A stretch of 64,000 nt of DNA. It comes from Elmis aenea. Lineage: Eukaryota > Arthropoda > Insecta > Coleoptera > Elmidae. Location of the stretch: assembly GCA_947652605.1 (NCBI GenBank), contig OX393577.1:2356868-2420867 (forward strand), written 5' to 3'. Of the stretch, positions 1 to 13,679 are shown piece by piece. A program made the position numbers and the translations under genes. Position 1 is the first letter of the stretch. Every line of letters begins with the position of its first letter. Below the pieces are notes generated by a model. The model had not been told where the DNA came from. It was given only the letters and a program-made list of their open reading frames with translations, and searched no databases.

Positions 1-1670
1 AATTTTTAACCAAGCATCTTAAAAATCTTAACCTTTACTCCTTCACTTGTTTTTTTTTTTGTTTCATGGCCTTCTGTATTATAAATCAAGGAAAAAACCG
101 TAGATAATCTGTATCTCATTCATTGGTTAATATAGTTTTTCTAATGTTTAAACTTCTTAGAAGCAAAAATATCATAAATCTAACTATGATTGCCTTAGAG
201 AAAATACAAAATATCTATACTGACTTTTGAAAATTTGACTGCATCAATTTAAAATTTTGTGTTGTTTCTACTTCTTTCTTTAGATTTAAGCCAGATACAT
301 ACAATTTTTGAAGTTTAAAGAAAGTATATTATAGTCTCAGTTGTAAAACTGTAAGCCTTTCTAAATGTCAAAAAAAGAGCATCAAAACATACAACTAGTT
401 TTTTAATCTCATCCTTAATAACTATGATACCCTGCATTTCCATAAAAAATGCAATATGTTAATTTCATTCATGATCTTTGCTAATAAAAAGACAGACTGC
501 TGGGCGATTGCCTTGTTCAACAACGTAAAACTTGACCCCAGATACTGGCTGTGTTTATTCTCACACTAAAAATTCGATTTAACGCATCAAATAACGCACG
601 TGTAACGTAAATCATACTTAATCGGGTGAGAAGACTAAAAGTGAAATGAGATTCACACTATAGATAGATCAAAACGGATATGCCAAATATCCCGCCAGAT
701 AATAACAACTGTGAGAATGTAGAGAGATTTCTTCAGAACTTGTCATGCAAGGTGCTTGGTACTACGTTATGTTGTAACGCTGAACAGAATCGTGATTTAA
801 AAAAAACTCACTAATAAGCATCATCTCTATTCCTATTGAAACTGTTATATCACGGCTTACTGTGCACGTCATTATCAAGGACTGTTCTTTCTAATAGCCC
901 GTTTGTCATATGCGATAAAAAAACAGCTACATAAATTTTTAACAAAGCACTCAGGGTTTCGACAGAGTATCATTTGAAACTTTTGTTTCTTCTAAGTTCG
1001 TTACTGTCGACAACAATTTTCTTTTGTTTTTTTTTGCTAACGTAAATGAAATAAACCGTCTGAGGCAGGTTAAGAGTCGCTTAGCCTAGCCCCAGCCCAA
1101 GGGAGCCTCCAAATTATGAGAGATAAAGAATTGCTTAAATTAGCAAAGTGTACAGAATTACAAAAAAATTTAATAGCAACTAAAAAATATGCCAGTGTTA
1201 CCAACTTTAAGGCAAATCTGCAAAAAACTGAAAATAACAAATAAAAAACACAAAAATGTGACAGAAAAAAATGGTAAATAGCTATTTTAGATAAGTTTTT
1301 GTGGATTGTATTTTAGAAACAACTTTTTTTTTAATGGCAGCCATAGTTAGTCTCATAAAAGAGAGGGGTATTTTTATCTTTTTATGATAAACAAGTTTTT
1401 TTATGTAATGTCAGTGTTTTTCGATAAAAACAGAATGTGCGAATCTACAAAAAAATTATAGGTTTTAAAAAATTGGAAAATAAGTCAATTTAAAAAAGTG
1501 GTTTATCTGCTCGTCATCTTTTCATATATTCTTGAAAAAGCAGTGTAATGCCTTAATATGTACAATATTATCACCAAACACATCAAGAAACAGAATAGCA
1601 TGTAATGTTCTGCCCATAAACAGTCGTAGTTTTGAATATTACTTTATATATTTATATATTTTTACTAATG
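1..1670. other. AT-rich intergenic DNA, no gene seen
   Basis: I find no recognisable coding region, RNA gene or bounded repeat. The open frames are short and look like chance products of AT-rich sequence. It could be intergenic or intronic. Confidence 0.5.
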
Positions 1671-1678
1671 GGCTAAGG

Positions 1679-1932
1679 CAGTGGTTTCCAACCTTTTTGT
1701 ACCTCCGCCCCCCTTTTTCATAAAAAAAAATTTGCGGCCCCCCTCACTTTTCGTAACATAAATACTGTCCAACTATTATAATTATTCAATGGGTTACAAA
1801 ACAAGATACCATATTCTGTATAAATAAAGTTCTTTGTAATCAAAAATTATATTTTGGTAAGAGCTGCGCGCCCCCCTTGCAATAGTCTCGCGCCCCCTTA
1901 GGGGGGCGCGCCCCACAGGTTGGAAACCACTG
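1679..1932. mobile_element. hAT-type MITE, 254 bp
   Basis: Terminal inverted repeats begin CAGTGGTTTCCAACC and end with the complement GGTTGGAAACCACTG. The element is flanked by a perfect 8-bp duplication GGCTAAGG (1671-1678 and 1933-1940). An 8-bp duplication with CAGTGG ends is typical of hAT superfamily elements. It has C-rich and G-rich subterminal tracts and no ORF, so it is non-autonomous. Confidence 0.9.
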
Positions 1933-1940
1933 GGCTAAGG

Positions 1941-3593
1941 GTTGACATGTAAACAAGCAATATAAAAAAATTATACGTTTTCAATTATATTCTTTGTTTA
2001 ACAAATACACGGAACTGGCTCTAATCCACAACTTTTCCATTTATTTCATAACTCTAAGATATAACTTTATGTAACCCGAAAAATCTGTTATTTGCGTAGT
2101 TTGTACGCATAAATAAAATAACATTACGTGCAGTTGTCTTACATAAATTACAATAAACAAAAAATACTGCATTACGATACAATTGCAAAAAAAAACGTTA
2201 ACAGTGTATAGCAAAACTTTAAGTCTTTATAGTAACTATTTATGTAAATTCAGTATTTTTGAAGATAAACATACCATACCTATTACGTACAAAAAAAACA
2301 GATAAATATAACGTTTCTGCTTGAATTCTGATAGTGAATATTTTTCCAAACTGTAAAGCGTTGAACACTTTATTTGATATAAACCGGAATATATCTAACA
2401 CATTATCCTAAATTGTGTTGTATTTTTAACAATTGAATTATAACCGAATTTTCTAGAGTAGAAAGAGCTGTACAAAATCAATTAATGCAGACAAAACAAA
2501 ATCTAATACAGTATTTCATTATTGGAAACGAACTAACTATGTCACAAAGCAACAAAGTAAAAATTTCTCCGATTTACTATCATTGACAGTAATACTATTA
2601 AAAACTGCATTTTATTTCACAAAGCAATAAAGTATTGTTTCATTTAAACATAACACAAAGTGTTTATTTAGCTTTAACGAGCGCATAATTTGATAAATCC
2701 TGTACTAAACAGTCAAAGTAAATTTCTTGTAAATGCAGTAAAACAATAAACCATTAGCAGGCCACGCTTTCTCTGTCTAAATGCCAAATAATAAGAAAAG
2801 ATTATTACATGTTAGGTGCATTAACGTCAAAGCCCAGTTTGCTTTAAGATAATAGCAGTATAAAGACGGCCATTAGTTTTTGTTTAGAAATAAATGCATT
2901 TTTAATAAGGGCTTTAGAAACCCTCCATTAATGTTAGTATATTAGTATTATAATAATTATTTACCTGTCAGACTTGTACCATACAAAAAACTAGTATTAG
3001 GTGCACTAAATTGAAATAAACATTAGCCCTTACGTTAATGGTGGGTTCTTCTAATGATAGGTAATTATTCTATAAAGCAATTTAAATTTGACTTCGATTT
3101 ATACAGCTGAGTATTACAGTGTCTTTTTTTTAGTCCTTTTTTGCTTAATTGAATTTGGTGCTTCGGCGGCTGAAATTATTAGCATTGGGACAAGTGTAAT
3201 TTATTTTGTCCCACGGGCGTTATAAATCTTATCATTTTTTCTGCTTATTACACAATTTTTCATTGGTTGTCCGTTAATAAATTGCTGCCGTTTCCTAATT
3301 CCGTTAAGTTATACTTTGGCTCTTAATAAATTGTTCAAATAATGGCTACGTAGCACTTTAATTTGAAGCCGTTGAAGTTTTTAATCATAACAATGTCGCT
3401 CGAATTCTCATGTAAATAGATCATTCTTCTTCGTTTACTTTTAATTGCCATCTTTCGGGTTTCATAAAACAAATATGTAACCAAACATTATTATGAGATT
3501 TTCTTCCTGAACAATGATGGACAAAAGAAGGATCAAAGGTGATAATTCCGAGACGTTTAACAAATATGAAATGTTTCTATTCAACTTTCGTTG
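1941..3593. other. AT-rich intergenic DNA, no gene seen
   Basis: No coding frame, tRNA or bounded repeat could be supported. The stretch is A+T-rich with many short homopolymer runs. Confidence 0.45.
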
Positions 3594-3595
3594 TA

Positions 3596-5169
3596 CAGTG
3601 CTGCGCAAAATTATAGAAACGGGCAAATATCTAGAATACTATTAACGACATTGCAATGAGATTTGCTATCTGACTGTTGTCGTATTTTCCGGATTCGATG
3701 CAAGTATTGAGGTTGCAACACGACTTCCGGTTCAACCGGAAAGGGACCCAAATTCTGAAATTTTAAATGCAACGACTTGTTTGTGTTCTTAGATTTCTCG
3801 TGAAATTTGCTTTGAAAAATGTATGAGGTTATATGAGCCTAAAGTTGACCGTTATCGTGAAATTTACATTTTTATTAAAATGGTGATACAGCCCTTTCAA
3901 CATTCAAAAACTTTGAAAATGCTGTAGAAATTTGTTTGAAAGTTAGATTGACAATAGATAATTTAACACTTTGCACTCACTACCTACTTGAATTTTTTAT
4001 GGGCGTTTTTTCTTGTTGATCAAACTTGAAAAACTTTAATATCGATCTCATTTTACTTAAATACAACACCCTTAACTTTTTCAGTCTTATAAAAAAATAT
4101 TTTTCCTTAAAAAGCATTAAACTAAAATTAATATTTTCCCAGATATTGTGAATTATTAGGGCAACGTAACTTTTGCAAGTAGGCTATGGATGTAGACAGC
4201 GGTAATTTTAGAACAATTAAAAATAAAACAAGAAAGTTATAATTTTACCTTTACTTTGTGAATTCCATACTCCAACAAAGCAAAATACTTAGGTATTACA
4301 CTGGACCCTAAGCTACGCTGGAAGGCTCATGTCAAGAAAAAAAGGGAAGAAATAGGTATCAAATACACAAAAATTTACTGGCCAATCGGGAGGAATTCCT
4401 CTCTGTCCCTGCATAATAAACTTTTGTTATACAAGCAAATTTTAAAGCCTGTATGGACATATGGGATGCAGCTATGGGGATGCACCAAACAAAGTAATAT
4501 TCAGATCATCCAGAGATTCCAGAACAAAACACTAAGAAACATCGCTGATGCACCTTCGTATTGCAGAAATAGTGACATTCATCGGGACCTCAACATGGAC
4601 ACTGTAACCAACACCATTAAGAAGTTTGCCAAGAGCCACGAAGAAAGGCTCCATCAACATGTAAACGTCGAGGCGATCCAGCTCCTGGACACTACAGGAT
4701 AAGTAAGAAGAATTAAAAGGGTAAAACCTTTTGAGTTAGCTTAAGCAAAAGTTTAAAAGCAGAGACTGTGCGGTAGTGTGCACGTTAAGGACTACTATTG
4801 GGCAAACCTTAGACTAAGTTTGAACAGTATTAATTTAAGCTAGAATTAAACTGCTCATTGGTTTCAAAGACGAGATTGCATTGTTATAAACTCTAAAAGG
4901 GTTTAAATTTTTAAAAAACAATGAATTTTTTACATTTTTTTGATAATGAAATATCAGGAAGTATCTAAGTAACTTAGTTAATAATTTTCATCCAATCTGC
5001 AGCCAATAACACGTGCCTTGCTTACCAACACTTTACAACGATATAATGTGATTTAATTTATTATAAACAATGTCAAAAGTTCATAAGGTAAAGGTAAAAT
5101 TTTTTTTTTTTTCAATTGTTCTATAGTATTCTAGATATTTGGCTGTTCCCATACTTTTGCACAGCACTG
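3596..5169. mobile_element. Tc1/mariner-type element with TA target, carrying a Jockey fragment
   Basis: The left end CAGTGCTGCGCAAAATTATAG and the right end, read as its complement CAGTGCTGTGCAAAAGTATGG, form imperfect inverted repeats of about 50 bp that share AAATATCTAGAATACTAT. TA dinucleotides flank both ends (3594-3595 and 5170-5171). The 1574-bp body encodes no transposase. It contains a palindromic ACTTCCGG..CCGGAAA module near 3723-3742 and a nested Jockey 3' end (4259 to about 4930). A related left end lies at 25761. Confidence 0.75.
4259..4930 (+). mobile_element. 5'-truncated Jockey-clade LINE (reverse transcriptase C-terminus)
   Basis: The frame is open from 4262 to the stop at 4700-4702. 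It reads the post-catalytic part of a Jockey reverse transcriptase, with YLGITLD, LRWKAHVKKK, ILKPVWTYGMQLWG and NKTLRNIADAP as landmarks. There is no RT active site, because the copy is truncated at its 5' end. About 230 bp of 3' untranslated sequence follows and ends in an A-rich tail. It is closely similar to the copy at 27029-27905 and sits inside the TA-flanked element at 3596-5169. Target duplications are not obvious. Confidence 0.85.
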
Positions 5170-5171
5170 TA

Positions 5172-6330
5172 TGCATTTAGGAACATGTTCCTTTATTTAG
5201 CATTTTTTAACAAACAAGAAGTTTACTTGAATTCACTCTTTCCCTAAGTTTATTTAAACATAACCAGTACCTACGTTAAGAAAAATGTATTACACTTAAA
5301 ATTAAACGAGGACACAACACACATTCTTATTGTTACAACATTCAATAAAGCCGCTTATGGAGAATTTATTCATGTTCAACTTGATGTAATATAGGTAACA
5401 GGTATAATCTCTCATTCTATTAATAACAAAGCTGAATTCTTTAGGTACATTCTTTGAATATACTTTCGTAACTGTTTTCAGCCTATGCCGGTTTTCAAAC
5501 TCGCCAGCCGAAGTTGATAGGTTGCAATAAGTAGGCTAAATCGCACTGGTTCTCTTAATTAAGTTAACAAAATTACTAATGAACAATTTTTTACGTCAGG
5601 CCGGCCATTAATTACGTAGGTGGGAATGCAAACTATTTTATACTTCCTAGAAACTTAATGGATTATGTTTTACTAACACACTTTGTGGCGTTACATGATT
5701 TTACATTAAGTTGTTCTATAACAAGCAAACAAATGGTTAAAATGCATAGTTTAAATTATTATTAATGAGTGTTGAGATGATTGATTACTCAGTAATGTTA
5801 GGAAAAACAAGAATTCCATACCTGTAATCACTGCATTATATAATATATTATTTCTTTGTCAATTACTGCAAAGTTATGAATATTTTGATTTGCGCTTATT
5901 ACTTTAGTAGTGCTACAATTAATAGTGAAGTTAGATTTTAAAAAATATGGCGAAAACTGGAAAACGATTCACGTAATTGTACAAGAAGTACTAAACCTCA
6001 TTTTACTCAAGTAAAAAGCTCATGTATTTAAAAATTTACCTCTATCAAGGAGGCCTAGAAATACTTTTGTATATGTACACACCTAGTTTGAGAACATTGA
6101 CATTTGAAAGTCCCAAAATAAAAACACTTAATCACTTTGAGTCCCTAGATTAGTAATTTATTATGGTGCTTAAAGGTTTATGCTTATTTATCGTGTGGAT
6201 ATAATAATCATACTACTCAAAAAATAGTGTTTTATTAGTTTTATTATTAACCCCATAAATAACGTCTAGATATTGTATCTAAGCCTTCAATAGCTCTTTG
6301 ACTTGTACAGTTCGTATTATTAGCCACGAA
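5172..6330. other. AT-rich intergenic DNA, no gene seen
   Basis: Nothing beyond short spurious frames and A/T runs could be supported. Confidence 0.45.
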
Positions 6331-6338
6331 TATGCATT

Positions 6339-7080
6339 ATGTTAACAATTTGTACGTCAGAAGTAAACTCAAGACTTGTTCTGAGCTGCATACGGACTCT
6401 TAACGTGTTAGGAAGCAGGAATAATGTTAAACTGATATGGTGCCCAGGGCACACCAACGAGAAGGCAGATCACCTAGCCAAAATTGCCAGCGAGAAACCT
6501 GAATCCGCAGTTGGTACATCCTATGGAACAGCCAAGCGGTGACATATTAATACAGGGGCATAATACTCATTGGAAAAAGTAGCAGGACAAAACCATTCTA
6601 AGGCTATCCTGTCAATGGTCTCCAAAGAAAAGACAGAAGAAATGCTCAGGATGAGCAGAGTAGACATCAGAGCAGCCACAGAACTCGTCACAGGACACTG
6701 TGGGCTAAACAAACACTTCTACAGTCAGACTCTCAGAGACCGATATATGCAATGGATGTGGTGAAGAAGAAACTCCTCTTCAAGTAATATGCCAGTGTGA
6801 AGGATTCACACAATATCGGCGTAGACTTCTGGGGATGGAAAAAAACAACCAAGAAGAGTTAAGAAAAACACCCTTAAAGACAATCCTGGAGTTTTTCAAA
6901 AACACAGGACTTCTTTGCCACCAGAAGTACAATAGACCAATAGGTCGCAGTATAGTAACCCGAAAGGGGGCCACCTCCGCGGAAATAAAAATTTACAAAA
7001 AATGTCTTCTAAATTTGTTGCGTTTGACGCCCTTTCAAACCTGCAAAAAATGTGTAAATGCCGGATTACCTTAAAAAGCA
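6339..7080 (+). mobile_element. LINE 3' remnant with RNase H and cysteine-rich tail
   Basis: Three overlapping broken frames together read the end of a non-LTR ORF2. The first (6339-6542) ends an RNase H domain, with VKLIWCPGHTNEKADHLAK carrying the usual late histidine and aspartate of the fold. The next (6570-6764) and last (6835-7074) read the conserved C-terminal stretch, with LVTGHCGLNKHFY, then a CNGCGEEE..LQVICQCEGF-like cysteine motif across a frame break near 6770, then a helical tail. A C-terminal RNase H points to the I, R1 or LOA side of the Jockey superfamily. It is frameshifted and decayed. Confidence 0.75.
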
Positions 7081-7099
7081 GCTGCAGTGTTTAGCGTAG

Positions 7100-10000
7100 G
7101 TCTCATACAAATTTGCAATCAACTCGCATTAAATTTTACCCAACAAGGTGCCTTCTAAAAACAAAAAGTCAACCATTCATATATCACTTGTCACTTAGTG
7201 AAGGCAATATGGTAAAGTAACTAACTATACTCGGTTTTCACGTTTGCAGCCCAGCTACATTGCATAAGTGATTAAAAACACTTAATTTTTATCCATTTAG
7301 CTTGGAAATCGATAGACCGAAACTTCCGTATTATACAGTATTAAATTCCGTTAACAAAGCCAGTAATTATCTGCATCAGTTGTTATTCAAAATAGCTAAC
7401 CTTGTTCATGGTGCAATTTACTTGTATATATTATAAAATATTTTTCTACAATTAATCACATTATTAAATAATTCTAAACATCTTCATGGTATAAGTTAGA
7501 TTAAATTGCTTTGGAATTATGATATGCATGTTATAACTAAAAAGAATTGTAAAAAAATATCCTAACAGCTAGAACTTCTTAGGTAAAAACATGTTATTAA
7601 AGAGAGCTTTTAAAAATCTACGCCAACAACAGTATTTTTTTAAACCCTAAACTGTAAAATCCATCAAGTTTAAGAAATTTTAAATGGAAGGAAAACCCCA
7701 AAGAAGCTTGTCTTATTTATAAATCAACACAAAATCAGTCATTCGCGACCCAAATTAAGTTCACAGACCCAAAAAACAAAGTATCCTTAAAGGCTATTTT
7801 TTTACGAAGCTTTTTTTATTGTTCATTTTGACTTGACCTCATACATCTGAGCCTAACATGGGCTCGTCCCTATTGATTGCTTTTGGTAAAGCTACCGGTT
7901 CATTTTCTCGATACCGTTTCGATACAGTCGTCTAATATGGTATAGATACTTTAAACGGAATTTATATAATACTAAACAAGTTTTATGGCCGTTGTAATTG
8001 CTTCTTCGCAAATTAGTCTTTGTAGAACTATACGGTGCAGATACGCCGTTAAATTTTGAAAGCTGTAAACATGTTTACAAACCAAGGCTTAACTGACATT
8101 AAAATCTTTTATTTGAAAATTTTTATTTATGAACTTTACAAGCACTATCATTTTATTTCATCAATTTAACCCATTACAACATTAACTAAACCGTAAAACA
8201 TTGTTGAGTTGTTTGATATAACTTTTTCATCACGATTTTTTAATATGTTGTACAACTATAATTACATATTACATAAAACTTCACGGTATTTTACATAATA
8301 CAATAACCAACTTTTATTGAACAAAGGTAAGAACTTATTTAAAAAGTTAATGCAGCTTTCAATATGATTATGTAAGAGCGTTTAAATTAAATTTGTCATC
8401 TTTTATTTTAAATACACAACACATTTTACTATCAAACATAAAAACAAACATAAATTAATTTATTGAGGTGGTAAAACATCGACAAGGTTTTTTTACAACT
8501 AAAACCAGTCGTGAGATGATGACTCAAAGCAGTTTTAAAACATGTCTGGCAAGTTTATCTAGCAAAAATATTATAAAATTCTTGTTTTTTTTTCAAGGGC
8601 CATTATGTCTTTTAGACTATGCCACTTTTAAGATCTGAGAATTGATGACATACTGACCCCAAGAAACCCACTGGTATTTCCAGCTTCTTTGTAACACTTT
8701 CTTTTATTTATTATGCCTAATTTTATTCTCCAACGTGATCCATTGATCATTTTTAATTTTATGTTTTGAAACACAACGCTTGGAACATATTACCAACAGA
8801 AAAATATGTTTAAAGCCAATTCGCCATAAATATTTGTACATAATAATATATTGTGCAAAAACATGCCATTAATCTTTATTAATACAGTAATGTGATTGTA
8901 GGGAAATATTCTTTATTAACGATGAAACTTAAATGAAAAGTATTACCCACGAGGAATGAAATGGTAAAAATGGAAATGACATGTTTGGATTTTTTTTTTT
9001 TTTTAATAGGTACAACGAAAACTTTTTTTTTGTATTTCGTTAAGTTTTCATAGCTCATTAATTGCTTGATCTATTTAAAACACAATACGTTTCTGTGTTA
9101 TTTGCTTATGTACAAAAACATGGCGTAGTGAAATTAAATTTACCTTGATTAGTTTTTAAATTACAACCTAATTTAGTGTTTTTCTTATATATAAAATATA
9201 AACCATGGTTTTGGCCATGACATTATTAAACAGATCTTTTAAAGCCTTGTAAAAATATATAGTTTTATTCTATAGCGTGTTATAATTAGTAAAACTATCC
9301 TTTTTTTGTTGTAATAATTGAAATTTTTTCGGCCGAAGTGTTTAATGAAAGTTTCAATAAAAGGGAATTATTGTGATACTTATTTTAAGTGCCTATATTA
9401 TTTATATTCATTAACTTATCTTTCATTAAGAATATTACTAAATATCAATCATCTTTACCTATTGTCATACAAATAAAAGTACAACGTATATATTCGGCTA
9501 ATTCTAGAATTAATTGTTTGAAAATTAAATTAGAATCTATCAATTATCCCATGTGTTATCCAGGGTTCGAAAATATTTTACTGCAGTGCGAGTTGACGAT
9601 TAAGGCATGTCCATAAAAGTTGATAATGACGTTATTAAAGTATTTGCAGTCTCTGTGTGCTGTAACAAATGACCCACTTAAAAAATCCAAAAATGTATTA
9701 AATAATAATCACACACTTAATTTCGTAGGTTGGTTTGATTTACTTGCTGACAAATCTGCTGGTGTTCTTCCAACTTTAATCTGATTTATGATTTTTTCAA
9801 TTTCTTATATGTAACGTAAAAATATCAAACCCAGTATCAATTACAGCTTATTCTGGAAAGGCTAATGGTTCTTCACTCTTTCCACATACGTGTATATGTT
9901 AATTTTATTTCATTTAATCACCTTCAGTTTATTATAGTTATTTCGAACAGTCTGTGTAGAAGCTTCGCTTGCTCAATATCAGACATGCGTAGGATTAAGT

Positions 10001-10348
10001 ATTTTAATATAAGAATAATGCCCAATTTTTTTAACAAACAAACAAAAATTACACGAAGAAGCGTTTAAATTTTTAATTGGTATGATTTTTAAAGAATCAT
10101 CTCAATTAAAATTAATTAAAAAATAGGCAATTAAATTCCTTCTCCCTATAATTTTCGTCAGCAGACTCTAATTAGTAAGGCCTTTGTTTTGCATTTCACT
10201 TAAACTTTCCCCTAGACTAGAAACCTTGAGAGTTTATGTAAACAGATTTCGTAGGTAATTTACGTAATGCTCAGTTTTGAAAACTTAATTTCCGATATCA
10301 CGAAACTAGCACGTAACACTCATTTCTCAAAAAAAATATCGTTTAATA
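7100..10348. other. AT-rich DNA, no gene seen
   Basis: About 3.2 kb of AT-rich sequence with many poly-T and poly-A runs. I see no coding frame with recognisable content, no RNA gene and no clean terminal repeats. Confidence 0.4.
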
Positions 10349-10356
10349 CTTTCGAC

Positions 10357-11576
10357 CAGGGACTGAGAACGGAACGAAAACGTTAAACGAAATTAACCGA
10401 AATTGTTTTAAGAACGAAAATGAAATTATTATTTTTCGTCGTTCAAGAACGAAAACGAAATAAATATTTTCCCAAACCGGTTTTAACCGGTTTTATCACT
10501 ATTAAAATTTTATTTGTTAAACAGACGCGAATTTACCTTCTATGCTGGGGAGACTCCATGAGGCAGTAAAAAATCTCACTTTAAATAAGTGAGCTTCACT
10601 TTTCTCCATATTATACATATATGTATTAACAACTTTATTGTTAATACTTGCAATTTCCTGTAACACAAGTAACAAGTAACAGATATTATCTTTTTCTAAT
10701 TTGTTGATTGGATCATCAATATAGAATATACACTTGATGTATATTATTAATGTGTATGTTTCATTGCGTTTAGAGTTAATAAAAGTAAAATTTATTCTTG
10801 CTTCGCAAAGGACTAATCTAAAAGACTATTTATTGGAAGATGTGTTGCTAGTAAGATTGAATGGAATGTGAAAATGTCTGCTGTATGCTATGTACAAACT
10901 TTTAAGTTGGAGTATATTTCAAGTTTAATTTTTATATATTATTAATGTGTATGTTTTATTTGCGTGTAAAGTTACTATAAGTTTCTTTAATATCTTTTTT
11001 TATTTATAACATTCATGGAAACATTTAGTTAATTATCCACTTGAATTAATTCCCTTGTCTTTTTAAATAATTACAGCATGATCTAATTTAATTCAAATGC
11101 ATAGATTTTTAGTACTAAAACAATTTTAAAACAGGCCTTGCTATATTTTTATATTTTTAGATAAAGATCGTGTGTACAATTTAAACTAACCGAGTTGTTT
11201 TTGCACCTTACCGGTGTTACACTAAATTAAATGGTTAAATGTTAATGTGTTTAACGACTTGGTAAATTTAATATGGCGGCGGTTCGCCAGTCTAAAATAT
11301 GCTGTCCGTGGGCATAAAAACCCATCGTAGTCGTTTATAATTTAGCGGAGACGCAAAGATTGTCATCGTATTAATTGAGGGTTGTGGTGACTTGAGGGGA
11401 AAAAATTAAATTCCTCGATTTTTTTACGACAAAAAAAAACTGAAAAACCGGTTTTAACCGTTATAAATTTTGGTTCATGAAAACGAAAAAAAAATTTTCT
11501 TGGTGGGAACGAAAAGCTATATTTCCTTTTCGTTCTGAACAGAAACGAACAAAATTTTTTTCGTTTTTAGTCCCTG
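10357..11576. mobile_element. Non-autonomous hAT-type element, 1.2 kb
   Basis: The ends are CAGGGACT on the left and AGTCCCTG on the right. They are flanked by near-identical 8-mers, CTTTCGAC (10349-10356) and CTATCGAC (11577-11584), a 7/8 match as expected of an aged hAT target duplication. Both subterminal regions are dense in AACGAAA/TTTCGTT words and carry an ACCGGTTTTAACCG palindromic motif (about 10477-10496 and 11446-11460). No transposase is visible; frames over the right end are by-products of the repeats. Confidence 0.75.
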
Positions 11577-11599
11577 CTATCGACATTTTTTCACATTGT

Positions 11600-12800
11600 T
11601 TTTTGTATTTCAGTATTGCATTTTACGTGATATTGGAGGTGAAACAAAATATTAATAACTGTGATAGCTACTATATACTTGTAAAATGCTTTTGTAAAAG
11701 CGTAAAAAGGACCAAGCATTTTATTTTTATAGCATCTGTTACTTGGCTGGAAAAATCTTTTGATAATAAAACATTTTATGTTATTTCAACAACGATTTTT
11801 AAGGCCAACCATATGGTTCAGCCTGAATACATCACAACACCAAAGTAATATAAAAATGTACAATAAGAAACCGGGAAATGCATGCGCCCGATGTAAATTA
11901 ATTACTGCCTCCAAGCTCAACAACTAACAGAGGTCAATGAAATAGAAATGCGGTAATAATATGTTACAGTAATAAACGTCAGTTGCTGTGCTATACTTGT
12001 ATGTAAATTAATTACAAAACTTAGATGCACGTATAATTTTGAACATATGTTCACGGCACACAATATACTCGTACGTACGTTTGGTGTGTTTATACAGGTT
12101 GACCGCATAACGTTCCAGTGATCGAGAATGGATACGGATTCCTGCTCCAACTGTACTTGAGTGGTCATAAATTCTTATTGTATTCCGCAGGTTCATTCAA
12201 AGCTGCGAACAGTAAACATGCCTTTCTATTTACACCCAAGATTAATCTAAAATTTCGCCATGAAAAAGTAGGGGATCGGTAACCGTCAATTTCCTCTATG
12301 AATACGTTAGTAACATTATACAAGCCAAATATCGAAAATAACCAATTATAGACCGTGTAGCTGTTCAAAATAGTCGATAAAGCCTGCATTGCAGCCCACG
12401 CATAGGGGATATTCACAGATCAGTTAGCTACAATTGCATTGAAACACGTAACACCTGCGCATTAATCACTTATGGTTCATGTTTGAATTATTCATCTTGC
12501 CTAAACATGTTGATTTATAACTGATTTTTATTACATAAACAGATTGTTGCGCGCAATAATTTTTAAAGCTCATATAATAAATTGAGAACTCGTTATTGTG
12601 TACATGTTCTTACTTCATTACTTTCTTTCATTCTTTTTTTATATAACAAATCATTTTGTATTGTGTAGAATGTAGATAATGAAATCTGGTGCATCAATTC
12701 ATATCTATTATGTGCACAATAATATTGTTACATTAAATATAGATTTCCGTTATGTGTGAGTCAAAAATTAGCGGCATTAAAAGAAGTATGTATACGTAAA
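11600..12800. other. AT-rich intergenic DNA, no gene seen
   Basis: Several 60-125 codon frames on both strands overlap one another and have no recognisable motifs, so I take them as chance. No repeats with clear ends were found. Confidence 0.4.
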
Positions 12801-12814
12801 AAAAACTATTTTGC

Positions 12815-13675
12815 AGGTCGTTTAGGCCCAGAGCTTGTTAATGTTCTTCCACACTCTTCTCTCTTTCGCTTTCTTCCTCCAATTCCTTGTTTTTCTCTCT
12901 TAGTTCTGCCTCAACAGCTTCTCTCCATCTTTTTCTGGGCCTTCCTCTTTTTTTCTTGTATGTAGGTTCTTCCACGCTATCTCTTTCATTATTCTGCTGT
13001 CTTCCCTTCTCTCAATATGTCCTAGCCATTGTATTCTTCTGGCATTTATTACTTTGTCTATGGTCGCTTCTTTGAAAATTGTATATACCTCCTCGTTCGT
13101 TCTTAATCCCTCATCTGTTCTCTTCCCTACCACTATTCTCCTAATTATCTTTCTTTCCCAACTTCTTAAAGCTTCCTTTGAATTTTTGTTCAGTACCCAG
13201 GTCTCACTCCCATAGATTGCTGTAGGTCTTTGTATAGTTTTATACAAACGTAGTTTGGTGCTTCTACATAACTGTTTTGCTCTTATCAGGTTATTTAAAG
13301 CTCCTGCACTTTTGCTGGCTTTCAGTATTCTCATGTTTATGTCTTTTCTTCTTCCGCTCTGTTTGTGAGTAGTGTCCATAAGTACACAAATTCATTTACT
13401 TCCTCAAATTCCCCTGCCGCTAGCCTGTCTTCTATTGTTTGTTGTCCTATTTTGATTAGCTTGGTCTTATCTTCGTTTATCTTTTATCCCATTTTTTGTG
13501 CTGATTTTGCTTGTGATCCCTCATAGTTCCTTCAAGGTCCTTGCCAGTGTAGCTACATCATCAGCATAACTTATGAGTTGGTGACTTTTGTTTAGTATTG
13601 TTCCCTCTCTGTTCAGTCTTCCGTCTCTTACTTTTTTTCCAGAACTACGTTGAATATGAGGGCTGATATGTATAT
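12815..13675 (-). mobile_element. RTE-like LINE fragment, reverse transcriptase 3' half
   Basis: On the minus strand the best frame (13379 down to 12900) reads the C-terminal region of an endonuclease/reverse-transcriptase LINE. Landmarks are LRLYKTIQRPTAIYGSETW, ERKIIRRIV, NEEVYTIFKEATIDKVINA, RRIQWLGHIERREDSRIM and a basic KKEEGPEKDGEK tail. Upstream, 13650-13400 carries a frame-broken ISYADDV active-site region. The C-terminal layout is that of RTE-type elements. The same family lies in opposite orientation at 15177-16190. It is broken by frameshifts. Confidence 0.8.
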
Positions 13676-13679
13676 TATA

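Noticed and set aside
11477..11848. 123-codon plus-strand frame
   Set aside because: Its first third is the right terminal repeat of the hAT-type element and the rest has no recognisable motif.
11917..12416. Overlapping minus-strand frames of 62-83 codons
   Set aside because: They overlap in different frames, have no known motif, and look like chance frames in AT-rich DNA.
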